Shown here: piece by piece, positions 46,135 through 55,431 of the stretch
Layout of the letters: every line of letters starts with the position of its first letter
Numbering within the stretch: position 1 is the stretch's first letter
Origin: an uncultured Cytophagales bacterium
Lineage (GTDB): Bacteria; Bacteroidota; Bacteroidia; Cytophagales; Cyclobacteriaceae
DNA: 64,000 bases
Assembly (NCBI GenBank): GCA_913057175.1
Contig: CAJXNP010000010.1
Span: 231,389-295,388 of the forward strand
Direction: 5' to 3'
Translations under genes and position numbers: made by a program
Notes under the pieces: generated by a model
The model's input: the letters and a program-made list of their open reading frames with translations, nothing else
Told to the model about the DNA's origin: nothing
The model's database searches: none

Positions 46135-47550
46135 ATGAATTCTTTCGCAAACATTACCGGCACCTATACGGACTATTATCAGCTTACAATGAGCCAGGTC
46201 TATTTCTTAAAAGGTCATTCCAATCAGAAAGCAGTGTTTGATTATTTCTTCAGAAAAATTCCATTTGGCGGAGGGTATGTTGTTTTTGCTGGCTTGTACG
46301 ACTTACTAGAGATTCTACAAAATTTAAAGTTCAGCAAAGATGATCTGGAATTTCTCTCTGATTGCGGGCTAAACAAAGATTTCATTCAATATTTAAAAGA
46401 TTTCTCATTTCGCGGGACGATATACTCATCAAATGAAGGTGATATTGTTTTTCCTACCAGGCCTGTTTTGCAGGTGGAAGCTGACATAATCGAAGCGCAA
46501 ATTATCGAGACAGTTTTACTCAATACACTCAATTTTCAATCACTCATCGCAACAAAGGCCTGTCGAATGTCCTATCAGGCTCCGGAAGGCTCGCTCATAG
46601 ATTTTGGATTGAGAAGATCTCAGGGGTTAGGTGGATATCAAGCCAGCCGTGCAGCAATTATTGGTGGCTTCAGTGCCACCAGCAACGTTATATCAGCAAA
46701 AGACAATCAAACGGATGTTTCAGGGACAATGGCTCATTCCTTCATTCAAAGTTATGATGATGAACTAACCGCATTTAGACATTTTGCAGAAAATATGTCA
46801 GAAAATAGCGTGCTGCTGGTCGATACCTACGATACGCTGAAAAGTGGTATCCCCAATGCAATAAAAGTTGCTCGAGAAATGGAAGAAAGAGGGCAAAGAC
46901 TAAAAGGTATTCGATTAGATAGCGGAGATCTGGCATACCTGGCAAAAAAGTCAAGAGAAATGCTGAATGACGCTGGGTTGTCTGATGTTAAAATCGCTGC
47001 TTCCAATCAATTGGATGAATACGTCATTAAAAGTCTGATTGAACAAAAAGCCCCTATAGATCTCTTTGGAGTTGGTACAAACCTCGTTACCGGCCAACCC
47101 GATGCTGCACTGGACGGGGTTTATAAGCTTTGTCATTTTAATGGAAAGCCAAGGATAAAGTTGTCGGAGAATATCAATAAGACCTCTCTTCCTGATAAAA
47201 AGCAGGTCTTTCGAATTTTCAATGGCGAAGGTCAATTTTATGGTGCGGATGCTATCACTTTGCGACATGAAAAGGGTCTGGATAAGATGCATCATCCATT
47301 TGAAGCTGACAAGAAAATATCACTTAAAGGATTGAATTCTGAACCCATTTTAAAGAAGGTCATGGAGAATGGGAAGGTTTTAATTGATAAGAAATCTTTG
47401 AAAGACATTTCTGATTATCGAAGGGAAAGGTTATCTCTTTTGCCGCAGGAATTTAAAAGATTTGATAACCCACACGTATACAAAGTAGGAATCAGTACCA
47501 TTTTGATGAATCAACGCGATGAATTGAAAGAGGAATACAAAAAATCATAA
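46135..47550 (+). CDS. pncB: Nicotinate phosphoribosyltransferase
   Basis: 471 residues. Makes nicotinate mononucleotide from nicotinate, PRPP and ATP. Typical text: TDYYQLTMSQVYFLKGHSNQ at the N-terminus, VFDYFFRKIPFGGGYVVFAG, IDFGLRRSQGLGGYQASRAA, GTMAHSFIQSYDDELTAFRH and IRLDSGDLAYLAKKSREML. The nicotinamidase gene follows after 6 bp in the same direction, so the two steps from nicotinamide to nicotinate mononucleotide form one operon. Confidence 0.97.
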   Translation: MNSFANITGTYTDYYQLTMSQVYFLKGHSNQKAVFDYFFRKIPFGGGYVVFAGLYDLLEILQNLKFSKDDLEFLSDCGLNKDFIQYLKDFSFRGTIYSSNEGDIVFPTRPVLQVEADIIEAQIIETVLLNTLNFQSLIATKACRMSYQAPEGSLIDFGLRRSQGLGGYQASRAAIIGGFSATSNVISAKDNQTDVSGTMAHSFIQSYDDELTAFRHFAENMSENSVLLVDTYDTLKSGIPNAIKVAREMEERGQRLKGIRLDSGDLAYLAKKSREMLNDAGLSDVKIAASNQLDEYVIKSLIEQKAPIDLFGVGTNLVTGQPDAALDGVYKLCHFNGKPRIKLSENINKTSLPDKKQVFRIFNGEGQFYGADAITLRHEKGLDKMHHPFEADKKISLKGLNSEPILKKVMENGKVLIDKKSLKDISDYRRERLSLLPQEFKRFDNPHVYKVGISTILMNQRDELKEEYKKS

Positions 47551-47556
47551 ATTACT

Positions 47557-48162
47557 ATGAAAACCCTTATCTTGATAGATATTCAATATGATTTTCTTCC
47601 AGGCGGCGCATTGGAAGTCAAAGAAGGTGATCAAATCATACCAGTCGTCAATAAAATAATCAAGGAATTTGATTTGTTTGTAGCCACACAGGACTGGCAT
47701 CCAAAGGATCACAAAAGTTTTGCTTCCAATCACTCCGGCAAAAAGGAGTTTGATAAAATAATACTGCGGGACCAGGATCAAATACTATGGCCAGACCATT
47801 GCATCCAAAACAGCAAAGGTGCCGAATTTCACAAGGATCTTGATTTAACAAATGTGGAAGCAATTATTCGTAAAGGAATGGATACGGAAATAGATAGCTA
47901 TAGTGGTTTTTATGATAATGGTCATTTGAAAAGCACAGGACTGGCAGGATTTTTACGTGAACGAGATGCTGTAGAGTTGTATTTCTGTGGCCTGGCAGCA
48001 GATATCTGTGTTTATTTTTCTATTAAGGATGCTCTAAAGGAAGGTTTCAAATGCTACATGATCGAGGACGCCACAAAACCATGGAATCCGGACGACTACA
48101 ATAAGGTAAAGTCTGAATTGAAAGAAAAGGGGTGTGGGTTTTTATTAAGCGAAGATTTATAA
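47557..48162 (+). CDS. pncA: Nicotinamidase
   Basis: 201 residues, complete. Hydrolyses nicotinamide to nicotinate. The isochorismatase-like fold is clear: LILIDIQYDFLPGGALEVKE with catalytic Asp, the metal site VATQDWHPKDHKSFASNH, the lysine-containing IIRKGMDTEIDSYSGFYDNG, and the catalytic cysteine in CGLAADICVYFSIKDAL. It follows pncB by 6 bp. Confidence 0.96.
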   Translation: MKTLILIDIQYDFLPGGALEVKEGDQIIPVVNKIIKEFDLFVATQDWHPKDHKSFASNHSGKKEFDKIILRDQDQILWPDHCIQNSKGAEFHKDLDLTNVEAIIRKGMDTEIDSYSGFYDNGHLKSTGLAGFLRERDAVELYFCGLAADICVYFSIKDALKEGFKCYMIEDATKPWNPDDYNKVKSELKEKGCGFLLSEDL

Positions 48163-48193
48163 TTTGAGTACGCTTTTCAATAAGTAAAGGAAC

Positions 48194-49033
48194 TTATTTG
48201 ACAAAATATCCAAAAATTCTTCTAAAGTACCCACTTAATAAAAAGTATGGTAAGTATTTGGGTGGACAATTGCGGAGGGCATATGTAGTAAAAGTTTTTA
48301 GATTTCCGCCACCTTTCATACCGAATAAATGATAGTAGTATCCATTCAGGCTTTTTTTCTTTCTGTTGTGAAAATCTGCATTCTCCTCAGGATACATGTA
48401 TAATTTAGCATCGTAATTGCAATATATTTCAAATCCTTTTCTGGTAGCTCTTTGTGTAAAATCATAATCAGCTGTGCAATGAGGGAGAACCTTTTCAGCA
48501 AATAGACCGATTTTCTCAAAAACTTGAACAGGAATGAACAATCCTCTTCCGGGAAAATGAGTCACTCTGTGAATTCCATGTTGGTCATTTTCTTCAATTT
48601 CATCTAATAAGTACTTTATTTTATTCCATTTCCAGTCATTTATAGCTCCTCCGTAGATTGGTTTTTTGCTACTAATGTCAAGAGAAAGAGCCCCCAACAA
48701 AGCATTCTTCCTCTTTGAAGTCCAGTAGTGCATTTTTTCAATAAAATCTTCAAACGGAATTGTATCGTCATTCAAAGTCATAATGTAAGTTGCCTGATGA
48801 TTCATTGCATATCGAACACCCAGATTGGTTGCCGCAGTCCAGAAAAGATTCCCATCACCATTTAATAAAATTACCTCCGGAAACTCACTTTTAATCATTT
48901 CAGATGTGCCATCTGTAGAGCCATCATCTACAATTATGATTTTAAAGTTCTTTACGGTTTGATTTTGCAATGACAACAGGCATTCCTTTGTCATCTCCCT
49001 TCTGTTGTGTACTGGTATTACAATATAAAGCAT
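48194..49033 (-). CDS. Family 2 glycosyltransferase
   Basis: 279 residues. GT-A fold: IVIPVHNRREMTKECLLSLQ, IIIVDDGSTDGTSEMI with the nucleotide-binding Asp pair, TYIMTLNDDTIPFEDFIEKM (DxD-like NDD) and HCTADYDFTQRATRKGFEIY with the acidic catalytic region. The final 40 residues are aromatic and basic and may touch the membrane. Transfers a sugar from a nucleotide donor to an unknown acceptor, probably for surface polysaccharide. It is alone rather than inside a polysaccharide cluster. Confidence 0.92.
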   Translation of the reverse strand: MLYIVIPVHNRREMTKECLLSLQNQTVKNFKIIIVDDGSTDGTSEMIKSEFPEVILLNGDGNLFWTAATNLGVRYAMNHQATYIMTLNDDTIPFEDFIEKMHYWTSKRKNALLGALSLDISSKKPIYGGAINDWKWNKIKYLLDEIEENDQHGIHRVTHFPGRGLFIPVQVFEKIGLFAEKVLPHCTADYDFTQRATRKGFEIYCNYDAKLYMYPEENADFHNRKKKSLNGYYYHLFGMKGGGNLKTFTTYALRNCPPKYLPYFLLSGYFRRIFGYFVK

Positions 49034-49250
49034 AAATAGATTGACGCGATTATCTTTTATTTTCCTTCAATAGTCACTGAGCAGATAAAGAAAATTACCC
49101 TCATGTTAAAAATAAAAGTAAAAGTTACTTTAATATTTGAGAAAATATTTATATAATGCAATATAATATTAGTAAAGTACATAAACAAGAGAGGATTTTT
49201 TAGTTTTGAGCGGTTTGACTTGTTTACGCTACTTTTTCAACGGGAATGAG

Positions 49251-50981
49251 ATGATAACCAACACCAATCAATTCGATCGCGATAGCGTATTGCATTCTTC
49301 TATTTGTATTATAGGAGGAGGCGCTTCAGGAGTTTCTTTAGCCCTGGAATTAGAAAAGTCCGGACTTGATATTATTTTAATTGAATCCGGCGGAAGAAAA
49401 ACTGATTTGGAAACTCAGCAGCTAACTGAAGGCATTGTTAACAATGATGCACATTATCCACTAAATAAATATCACTTTAGAAAACTGGGAGGAAAAACGA
49501 CCGTTTGGGGAGGTCGTTGCGTATCCTTCGATGATATTGATTTTGAAAGTAGAGATTTCGTGGATCATAGCGGATGGCCATTCTTAAAGAACGAATTAAA
49601 TCCATATTACTCAAGAGCTCAAAAATATTTAATGGTCGGAGAATATGAGTACGATGCTAAAAAGGTGTTTGGCGATTCTAATAAATCAATGATCGAAGGA
49701 TTTCAAAGTGAATATGTTCAAACAAATAGCCTTGAAAGGTTTAGTCTTCCTGTAAATTTTGGCTTGCACTATAATCGTGTTTTAATTAACAGTAAAAATA
49801 TTCAAGTTATTCTGAAAGGAAATTGCACTCATTTGTCTGTAAATGAAGATGGTAACAACATAAAAGACATAACGGTTCAATCACTTGAAGGAAATCAAAT
49901 AAAAGTAAAGTCAAATTTATTCATCCTTGCAAGTGGCGCTTTAGATACTACTAAACTATTATTATCTTCAAATGAGAAGCATTCCAACGGAATTGGTAAT
50001 TTTTCCGGCCATTTGGGAAAGTTTTACATGGACCACATTTACGGAACACTTGGGACAATTAAGTTAAATCCAAAGACGAAATGTTTCCTTGACTATGAAA
50101 AGACAAAAGAAAATATTTACTGTAGAAAACGATTTACCCTTTCATCAAAAGCTCAGAGAGAGTTTGGTTTATTAAATTTCGCAGCTTTTACCAATCACAA
50201 TTATAATCCTTTCATTGAAGATCCAAAGCATAATAGTGGTGCCCTATCTGCGAAGTACTTGATTAGGCGACTACGTGAATTGATCAGACCAAATGGTGAT
50301 CTTTTTCAAAATCAGAAGTTTACCGGAACTTATACGGTTAAAGAACATCTTAATAATTTGTCTTCAGATCTTCCTGGTATTTTAAATACAGCCGGGAAGT
50401 ATATCAAAGGCAATATCCCTGGTCAAAGAAAGCTACCAGGCCTCTTTATTGAAAATAAACAAAAAGAGCATCCGATATTCTTTCAGGCTGAGCAAGCACC
50501 TAATATCAATAGCACAATTTCTCTGTCAAATGAAAAAGACCGCCTGGGCTTGCCAAAACTTATTGTTGATTGGCAATACCTTGATATTGATATTGATACT
50601 ATTGTAGGAGCTTATCAAATCCTCAACAAAGAATTAGAAGATGGTGGTTTTGGAAAGCTGAATTATAATAAAGAAAATTTTAGAGAAGAGATAGAAAAAC
50701 AAATGGTGGTTGGCAATCATCCTAGTGGCACAACCAGAATGGCAAAGCAGGAAAAAGATGGAGTAGTCGACCCTGATTGCAAAGTATTTGGTGTCAATAA
50801 TCTATTTGTAGCCAGCAGTTCTGTCTTTCCTACTTCCAGTCATGCTAATCCTACCCTGACCATTGTAGCGATTGCTATGAAAGTGGCAGAAAAAGTAAAG
50901 AGGATGGCTTTGGTAAAAACGGAAATACCTTCTCCTTCTATTCAAACTATTCAAAAAGATCAACCCCTCAAAGCTGATTGA
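49251..50981 (+). CDS. GMC-family FAD-dependent oxidoreductase
   Basis: 576 residues from the ATG at 49251; a TTG at 49206 would add 15 unrelated residues. FAD dinucleotide fold SICIIGGGASGVSLALELE, then IESGGRKTDLE, KLGGKTTVWGGRCVSFDDID (substrate/FAD loop), the internal LFILASGALDTTKLLLSS, and the GMC C-terminal NHPSGTTRMAKQ with catalytic His plus FVASSSVFPTSSHANPTLTI. Oxidises alcohols or sugars; substrate unknown. Divergent from the glycosyltransferase, possibly sharing regulatory DNA. Confidence 0.93.
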   Translation: MITNTNQFDRDSVLHSSICIIGGGASGVSLALELEKSGLDIILIESGGRKTDLETQQLTEGIVNNDAHYPLNKYHFRKLGGKTTVWGGRCVSFDDIDFESRDFVDHSGWPFLKNELNPYYSRAQKYLMVGEYEYDAKKVFGDSNKSMIEGFQSEYVQTNSLERFSLPVNFGLHYNRVLINSKNIQVILKGNCTHLSVNEDGNNIKDITVQSLEGNQIKVKSNLFILASGALDTTKLLLSSNEKHSNGIGNFSGHLGKFYMDHIYGTLGTIKLNPKTKCFLDYEKTKENIYCRKRFTLSSKAQREFGLLNFAAFTNHNYNPFIEDPKHNSGALSAKYLIRRLRELIRPNGDLFQNQKFTGTYTVKEHLNNLSSDLPGILNTAGKYIKGNIPGQRKLPGLFIENKQKEHPIFFQAEQAPNINSTISLSNEKDRLGLPKLIVDWQYLDIDIDTIVGAYQILNKELEDGGFGKLNYNKENFREEIEKQMVVGNHPSGTTRMAKQEKDGVVDPDCKVFGVNNLFVASSSVFPTSSHANPTLTIVAIAMKVAEKVKRMALVKTEIPSPSIQTIQKDQPLKAD

Positions 50982-50999
50982 TCTACACCTACATTGTTT

Positions 51000-52322
51000 T
51001 CACCGGGCACTTAATTTGCTAAACTTTACACCAAAGTATCCTCCCAGGTTGTTGGTACCATCTTCAGAAAAGATTGACCCAAATATGTTAGTCAAACCCA
51101 GGTAAAACGGACCCCAAAAAACACTGACTCCCGTTGAATACCCCCGATATTCATCAAATATAAATGGAATGCCAATCCCATATTTTTCGCTTTCATACCT
51201 CGGTGTAAGGACGTAAGTATTAAAATTTGGTGCGTTTTTTAGGTCACTTTTGTCAGGCTGAATTGCCAGATAGGTAGAAAAATTAATGTAAACTTTAGGT
51301 ATTATTTGGTAATCAAGTTGCAACCCCAGCTTGGAGGGTAGATTGATGATCAATTTCTCTTCTTCATCCGGAATTCGATCAAAAAATCCACGAACCAGAT
51401 CCGCCCACGCTTTCAGGATATCAACCTGCTCAAATGTTTCAGCATCAACCAACAAATGATCAGCCTGAAAGGTTCCTGCATACATAGAGCGCTCATATTT
51501 CATCCTACCCAGATCCAAAACGGAAACTCCAGCTTTAAATTTATGATCACTATCCAGACTTTGTCTGTAAATGTATTCTAGGCCTCCGGAAAATGCTACA
51601 GAGGTTCTTCCCAAAAATGAATATTCATCGACTTTCCAATCATCTATCGTTTGGCTGTATTGCAAGCCCACCAGACCGGTAATATCCACAACTCCAGCGT
51701 CAATATCTTGTTCAATATTTACATTTTCAACTTGGAGGTTAGCGCTACCCTGCCCAAAAAAAAGCTTCGGGGTTATTCCCAAATTCAGTTCATGATGGTT
51801 GTTTTTGATTATGTTCCTGGAATAATTAAACCCAACTTCCAGCCAAGCCGAAGATCGCGAAATAAGCTGCTCATCTGACTGAATAGATTCGGTACCTCCC
51901 AGGAAAAGATAATCTGTCAATAAATCAATCAAAGAAGATTCCAGTGGATCAATCGCAAATACAGAGCGCAATTTAATATCCAGACCAACTGCGTTTTTCT
52001 TATCTAATCTCCATATGAAACCTGGAAAAGTGATCGTCTCACCAACCACCTGTTTGTGATTTTCAGCCAGAAACAAAGCCGGATCCTCTTTTAATATTTT
52101 TATGGACAATGGAAAATATTCCGGTGTGATGGAATAAGATTCAATACCCACCACATGAATATCAAATAAAAATGGACTGTTTATGGTGGAGGCAGGCTGG
52201 ATATGCATGGCATTAAACCCCGCATGATCCATTGAAGAGTAGCCGTACCAATATTGAGCATATCCTATATTGATAAAGAGATTTGCAATTATCATGGCCA
52301 AAATGGGGCTATAATTTCTCAT
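51000..52322 (-). CDS. DUF5723-like outer-membrane protein
   Basis: 440 residues from the ATG at 52322 (MRNYSPILAMIIANLF), which gives a proper signal peptide ending near GYAQY; two upstream ATGs would bury it. The mature protein is rich in alternating amphipathic strands with aromatic ends (YFPLSIKIL, ELNLGITPKLFFG, FKAGVSVLDLGRMKYERS, FWGPFYLGLTNIFGS, GGYFGVKF as the last strand), typical of a Bacteroidota beta-barrel. The fold most resembles DUF5723. Function unknown. It converges on the GMC gene. Confidence 0.75.
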   Translation of the reverse strand: MRNYSPILAMIIANLFINIGYAQYWYGYSSMDHAGFNAMHIQPASTINSPFLFDIHVVGIESYSITPEYFPLSIKILKEDPALFLAENHKQVVGETITFPGFIWRLDKKNAVGLDIKLRSVFAIDPLESSLIDLLTDYLFLGGTESIQSDEQLISRSSAWLEVGFNYSRNIIKNNHHELNLGITPKLFFGQGSANLQVENVNIEQDIDAGVVDITGLVGLQYSQTIDDWKVDEYSFLGRTSVAFSGGLEYIYRQSLDSDHKFKAGVSVLDLGRMKYERSMYAGTFQADHLLVDAETFEQVDILKAWADLVRGFFDRIPDEEEKLIINLPSKLGLQLDYQIIPKVYINFSTYLAIQPDKSDLKNAPNFNTYVLTPRYESEKYGIGIPFIFDEYRGYSTGVSVFWGPFYLGLTNIFGSIFSEDGTNNLGGYFGVKFSKLSAR

Positions 52323-52462
52323 TTGTAACTTATTCTGCCCATTCATAAAAAGTTTTTCAAAAACCGAAAACATTCAAATGAACCTGAACGTATTTCGATC
52401 TGTTTGACATAGGGAATTATTGAGTACACTTCATTCTTGTCAAATACTTCCATATTAAATGT

Positions 52463-53206
52463 ATGAAAAAAATACTTTTGGTAGGGGCTATGCTGGGCAT
52501 GCTTGCCTGCACCACCCCTAGAATGTCAGTTGATAGTCAGCTGATTAACAGCGGAATAGTAATGCCTGTTCAAGGTCGTCAGGGTTGGTTAATGAACCAA
52601 AAGATCTCATTCGGAAAATTTTATTCAAGCAAGGTATCCCGTGGCTGGCTAAAATCTTATAAATATGATTTCTTCTTGGTCGGTCTGGAAGGCGCTAATG
52701 AAAAATACTCTTTCACAATGTATGATGAAAAGAATTCATTTACAGCATTGTGTGCAAATAAGGTAAAAGGTTTAGAAATTCCATTAGATCGTTTTGTTAA
52801 CAATAACTCCCCTGACAATCTTTTTTCGTTTGGCATTCAAACCAAAGATGTTTTCACTTCCAACATCCTGGATGAAAACCAAAACAAATGCTGGAACCTT
52901 CTGATTCTTAACCCTGATGATTTTAGAAAGGACGGTAAATACGTAGGGGTTCTGTCAAACAATGAATATGAAGAAATTGTCATTCTTCCTGTTCGAACGC
53001 TGCAGGAAGGAAAAACCATTGGCAAGGAAATCCTTGGTTTTGAATTCAAGGAGGGAGAAAAAGTCATCGGTGCTGTGGAAATAATCAATAAAGGAACAGT
53101 ATGGCTTGATCCAAGTCTTGACGAAAACAAAAAGCTTCTTTTAGCCACAGCCTGTTCGGCAATTCTGCTACAAAGCGATCTGCATGCCCAAGTTGACTCC
53201 ATATAG
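52463..53206 (+). CDS. Hypothetical lipoprotein
   Basis: 247 residues with lipobox MLACT (about 12-16). The mature part is soluble; recognisable pieces are SQLINSGIVMPVQGRQGWLM, SKVSRGWLKSYKYDFFLVGL and EEIVILPVRTLQEGKTIGKE. I do not know the family. The start agrees with a short signal peptide. It sits between the divergent DUF5723-like gene and the next lipoprotein in the same direction; a linked operon is possible (67-bp gap). Confidence 0.65.
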   Translation: MKKILLVGAMLGMLACTTPRMSVDSQLINSGIVMPVQGRQGWLMNQKISFGKFYSSKVSRGWLKSYKYDFFLVGLEGANEKYSFTMYDEKNSFTALCANKVKGLEIPLDRFVNNNSPDNLFSFGIQTKDVFTSNILDENQNKCWNLLILNPDDFRKDGKYVGVLSNNEYEEIVILPVRTLQEGKTIGKEILGFEFKEGEKVIGAVEIINKGTVWLDPSLDENKKLLLATACSAILLQSDLHAQVDSI

Positions 53207-53273
53207 AGCCTGGATTTTTAAAGAAAACTCCATTAAATGTTACTACATCAAACACCCAATTATTACTTAAACA

Positions 53274-54746
53274 ATGAAAAAACTATTGAATCTGGGTATG
53301 GTTATCATGGTGATGGCCATCCTAATATCGTGTGATGATGAGCAGGACGAAAACCCCTCATCCGATTTTCCGGTAGTTGTCCAATTGACTGACAATTTTA
53401 CGCTTTCTGAAAATGCCGATTGGCAGGATGTATTTATAAATTTCAATAAACCTGCCCCGACAGACGGTATCCTCAAAATTGAAGTAACCACAAACTCCCT
53501 GGAAGATTTTCAAACCAATCCGGATATTGAAGATGATCAAATTGAAGTGCTCTTCTCAAAAGGCGTTTCAAAAACTTCTTTCAAAGTAAAGGCCGTGGAT
53601 AATCAAACACTTGACGAATCCAGAGCTGTTTCTTTCGAAATAACAACCGTCCCACAAGGTTACTTGATTGGCGAAAAGGCTTCCACTACTATGACAATTT
53701 CTGATGATGAAGCACCGGTAACGGCCAATTTTGAAACAGAAACAGGAAATCTTGTGGAAAATAATGCAGAAGGGCTTACGGTAAATATTAGCCTGTCTTC
53801 ACCCGTTCCGGCTAATGGAAAGGTTCTTATCCAGCTTTCTGAAAATTTTGACCCTGAAATTTTTAGTACGCAACCTGCATTCGATGAAAATGGCATCATT
53901 GAGTTGGAAGCTCCTATTGGTGCTAACAACCTGAGTTTTACTGTTCAGGCGGTAAATGACGCTTTATTAAAAGGCCACAAAACTTTTAGCTTTGTAATAG
54001 CTGAAGTTCTTTCCGGTATTGAAAAAGGAACTTCATTATCATTCGAATTATCCATTTTGGATGACGAATTAATTTCCAAGCCAAAATCATATGAATCTTT
54101 TGGTGGCAATTGGAGGGCCAAAAGGACATATGAATACGATGAACTTGGAAGAATTAGCAAAGTTCATTGGGAAAATGAAACACCCGGATTATCCAGTGGA
54201 ACATACACTTATTACTATTCGGCTAATGGACTCATAGAAAAAATAAACAGCCATGAGGGAATCGATGAATACTTCTATCAGGAAAATGGAAAGATCATCA
54301 AATCAGAAAAAGTCCAGAATGGCGTGATCAAATCATATAATCTTTATGACTACGATCCAGCCGGAAACCTTGGCGGAATGGCGATATACCACCGGCAATC
54401 AAATGGGGATTACCTGGAAAGCTTCGTGATTGTCAATTTGTTTTTTGACCACGGAAGTATCTACAAGCAATTAACATATATACCCGACGACAATTCTGAT
54501 GACTATATTTTAATCTCAACCAAAACATATGATTATCTGGAGGGTAAAAGCAACCCATTTCCTATGACAGAAGCATTCCCCTACGATAAAATGCAAAACT
54601 TACTTCCTAATTACTATCGCGTGGAAGAAAATGATGAAGATCTAACCTATCAGATAAGCTATGAATTCAATGATCTTGGCTTTCCGATAAACCGTACAGC
54701 TTCAGGAAACTCGGGAAATGAAATAACTAATTATGAGTATTATTAA
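53274..54746 (+). CDS. Lipoprotein with two Calx-beta-like domains
   Basis: 490 residues. Lipobox ILISC at about 16-20. Two repeats at about 30-140 and 145-265 (FTLSENADWQDVFINFNKPA, KVKAVDNQTLDESRAVSFEI, TISDDEAP, and NLVENNAEGLTVNISLSSPV, VQAVNDALLKGHKTFSFVIA, SILDDEL) look like Calx-beta domains with calcium-binding DDE ends. The C-terminal 220 residues have YD/RHS-like text (YEYDELGRISKVHWENETPG, EYFYQENGKIIKSEKVQNGV, YDYDPAGNLGG). Probably a cell-surface lipoprotein; function unknown. Confidence 0.75.
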   Translation: MKKLLNLGMVIMVMAILISCDDEQDENPSSDFPVVVQLTDNFTLSENADWQDVFINFNKPAPTDGILKIEVTTNSLEDFQTNPDIEDDQIEVLFSKGVSKTSFKVKAVDNQTLDESRAVSFEITTVPQGYLIGEKASTTMTISDDEAPVTANFETETGNLVENNAEGLTVNISLSSPVPANGKVLIQLSENFDPEIFSTQPAFDENGIIELEAPIGANNLSFTVQAVNDALLKGHKTFSFVIAEVLSGIEKGTSLSFELSILDDELISKPKSYESFGGNWRAKRTYEYDELGRISKVHWENETPGLSSGTYTYYYSANGLIEKINSHEGIDEYFYQENGKIIKSEKVQNGVIKSYNLYDYDPAGNLGGMAIYHRQSNGDYLESFVIVNLFFDHGSIYKQLTYIPDDNSDDYILISTKTYDYLEGKSNPFPMTEAFPYDKMQNLLPNYYRVEENDEDLTYQISYEFNDLGFPINRTASGNSGNEITNYEYY

Positions 54747-54782
54747 TAGGACGGTTAGATAGATAACAGATATTTTAAAGGG

Positions 54783-54813
54783 GTGTGAGTATTATTGAAT
54801 ACTCACACTTTTT
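54783..54813 (+). terminator. Intrinsic terminator after the Calx-beta lipoprotein gene
   Basis: Perfect 11-bp stem GTGTGAGTATT / AATACTCACAC, loop ATTG, then TTTTT. Thirty-seven bp past the stop. Confidence 0.9.
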
Positions 54814-54854
54814 ATTTGATACCTATTTCATTCTTGAAATTTTGAGAAATGAAG

Positions 54855-54907
54855 TCAGGATGGGGAGATTCGAACTCCCGGCCTCTTCGTCCCGAATCCC
54901 GATATCT
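54855..54907 (-). pseudogene. 3' part of a broken tRNA-Pro
   Basis: Minus strand: CGGGATTCGGGACGAAG, then GAGGCC, a T-arm GGGAG TTCGAAT CTCCC, and CATCCTGA. The T-arm, the 3' acceptor strand and an anticodon loop TTCGGGA (CGG) are intact, but the D-arm and the 5' half of the anticodon stem are missing. The 3' acceptor strand CATCCTG (54856-54862) can pair with the CGGGATG of the other fragment at 55022-55028. Confidence 0.7.
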
Positions 54908-54908
54908 G

Positions 54909-54982
54909 TCGGAGAAGCGGGATTCGAACCCGCGACCCCTACGTCCCGAACGTAGTGCGCTGCCGGGCTGCGCTACTCTCCG
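54909..54982 (-). tRNA. tRNA-Pro (anticodon CGG)
   Basis: Complete cloverleaf on the minus strand: acceptor CGGAGAG / TTCTCCG with discriminator A, D-stem GCGC/GCGC with loop AGCCCGGCA, anticodon stem CTACG / CGTAG with loop TTCGGGA (anticodon CGG, reads CCG), 5-nt variable loop, T-stem GCGGG / CCCGC with loop TTCGAAT. CCA is not encoded. Fragments of another tRNA-Pro lie on both sides. Confidence 0.95.
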
Positions 54983-55002
54983 AATATCGAATAGGTTTAT
55001 CG

Positions 55003-55028
55003 GGACTGCCGGGCTGCGCTACATCCCG
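55003..55028 (-). pseudogene. 5' part of a broken tRNA-Pro
   Basis: Minus strand from 55028: CGGGATG, TA, GCGC, AGCCCGGCA, then it leaves the tRNA pattern at GTCCCGATAAACC. Seventeen bases (GTAGCGCAGCCCGGCAG) are identical to the intact tRNA-Pro. This gives acceptor strand, D-stem 5' side and D-loop only. Confidence 0.7.
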
Positions 55029-55040
55029 ATTACATAATTA

Positions 55041-55431
55041 ATTTCCGAATTTAAAAATTCTGCTAATCAAAAACACAGCAATGGAAGGGGAGAATTTTTC
55101 TCTCTTTTTTAATTGCTGTTGAAAGGGGGTTCAAGATTAAAGAACCCGTTACTTACTATATTAATGTTTGTCAAAAGGTGGTTTATAAAAAGTGCGGCCG
55201 GCAGCAGTTGAAAAAATGAAATTAAGGTTGCGGTTTAATGACATTAAAAAATATAATTATTTAATGAAAAAATATAAGCTATTTAATAAACTGTTTTTTA
55301 ATACTGTTATACTTGCCCTGGTAACCATCAAGGTTGGAGGTCTGCAAAGAAATTTTTGAAGAGGTTGATAAAATTGTTTCATAAAAACAGTAAAGTGAAT
55401 AAATTGGTTGGAATCAAACCTTTAACTATCG
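55041..55431. other. Intergenic region, no gene seen
   Basis: About 390 bp, very AT-rich, between the tRNA locus and the rhamnosidase gene. No convincing coding frame, RNA or repeat found. Confidence 0.4.

Noticed and set aside
54849..55037. Rightward 62-residue frame with GDSNSRPLRPE-type text
   Set aside because: This is the well-known antisense translation of tRNA T-arms; the tRNA is on the opposite strand.
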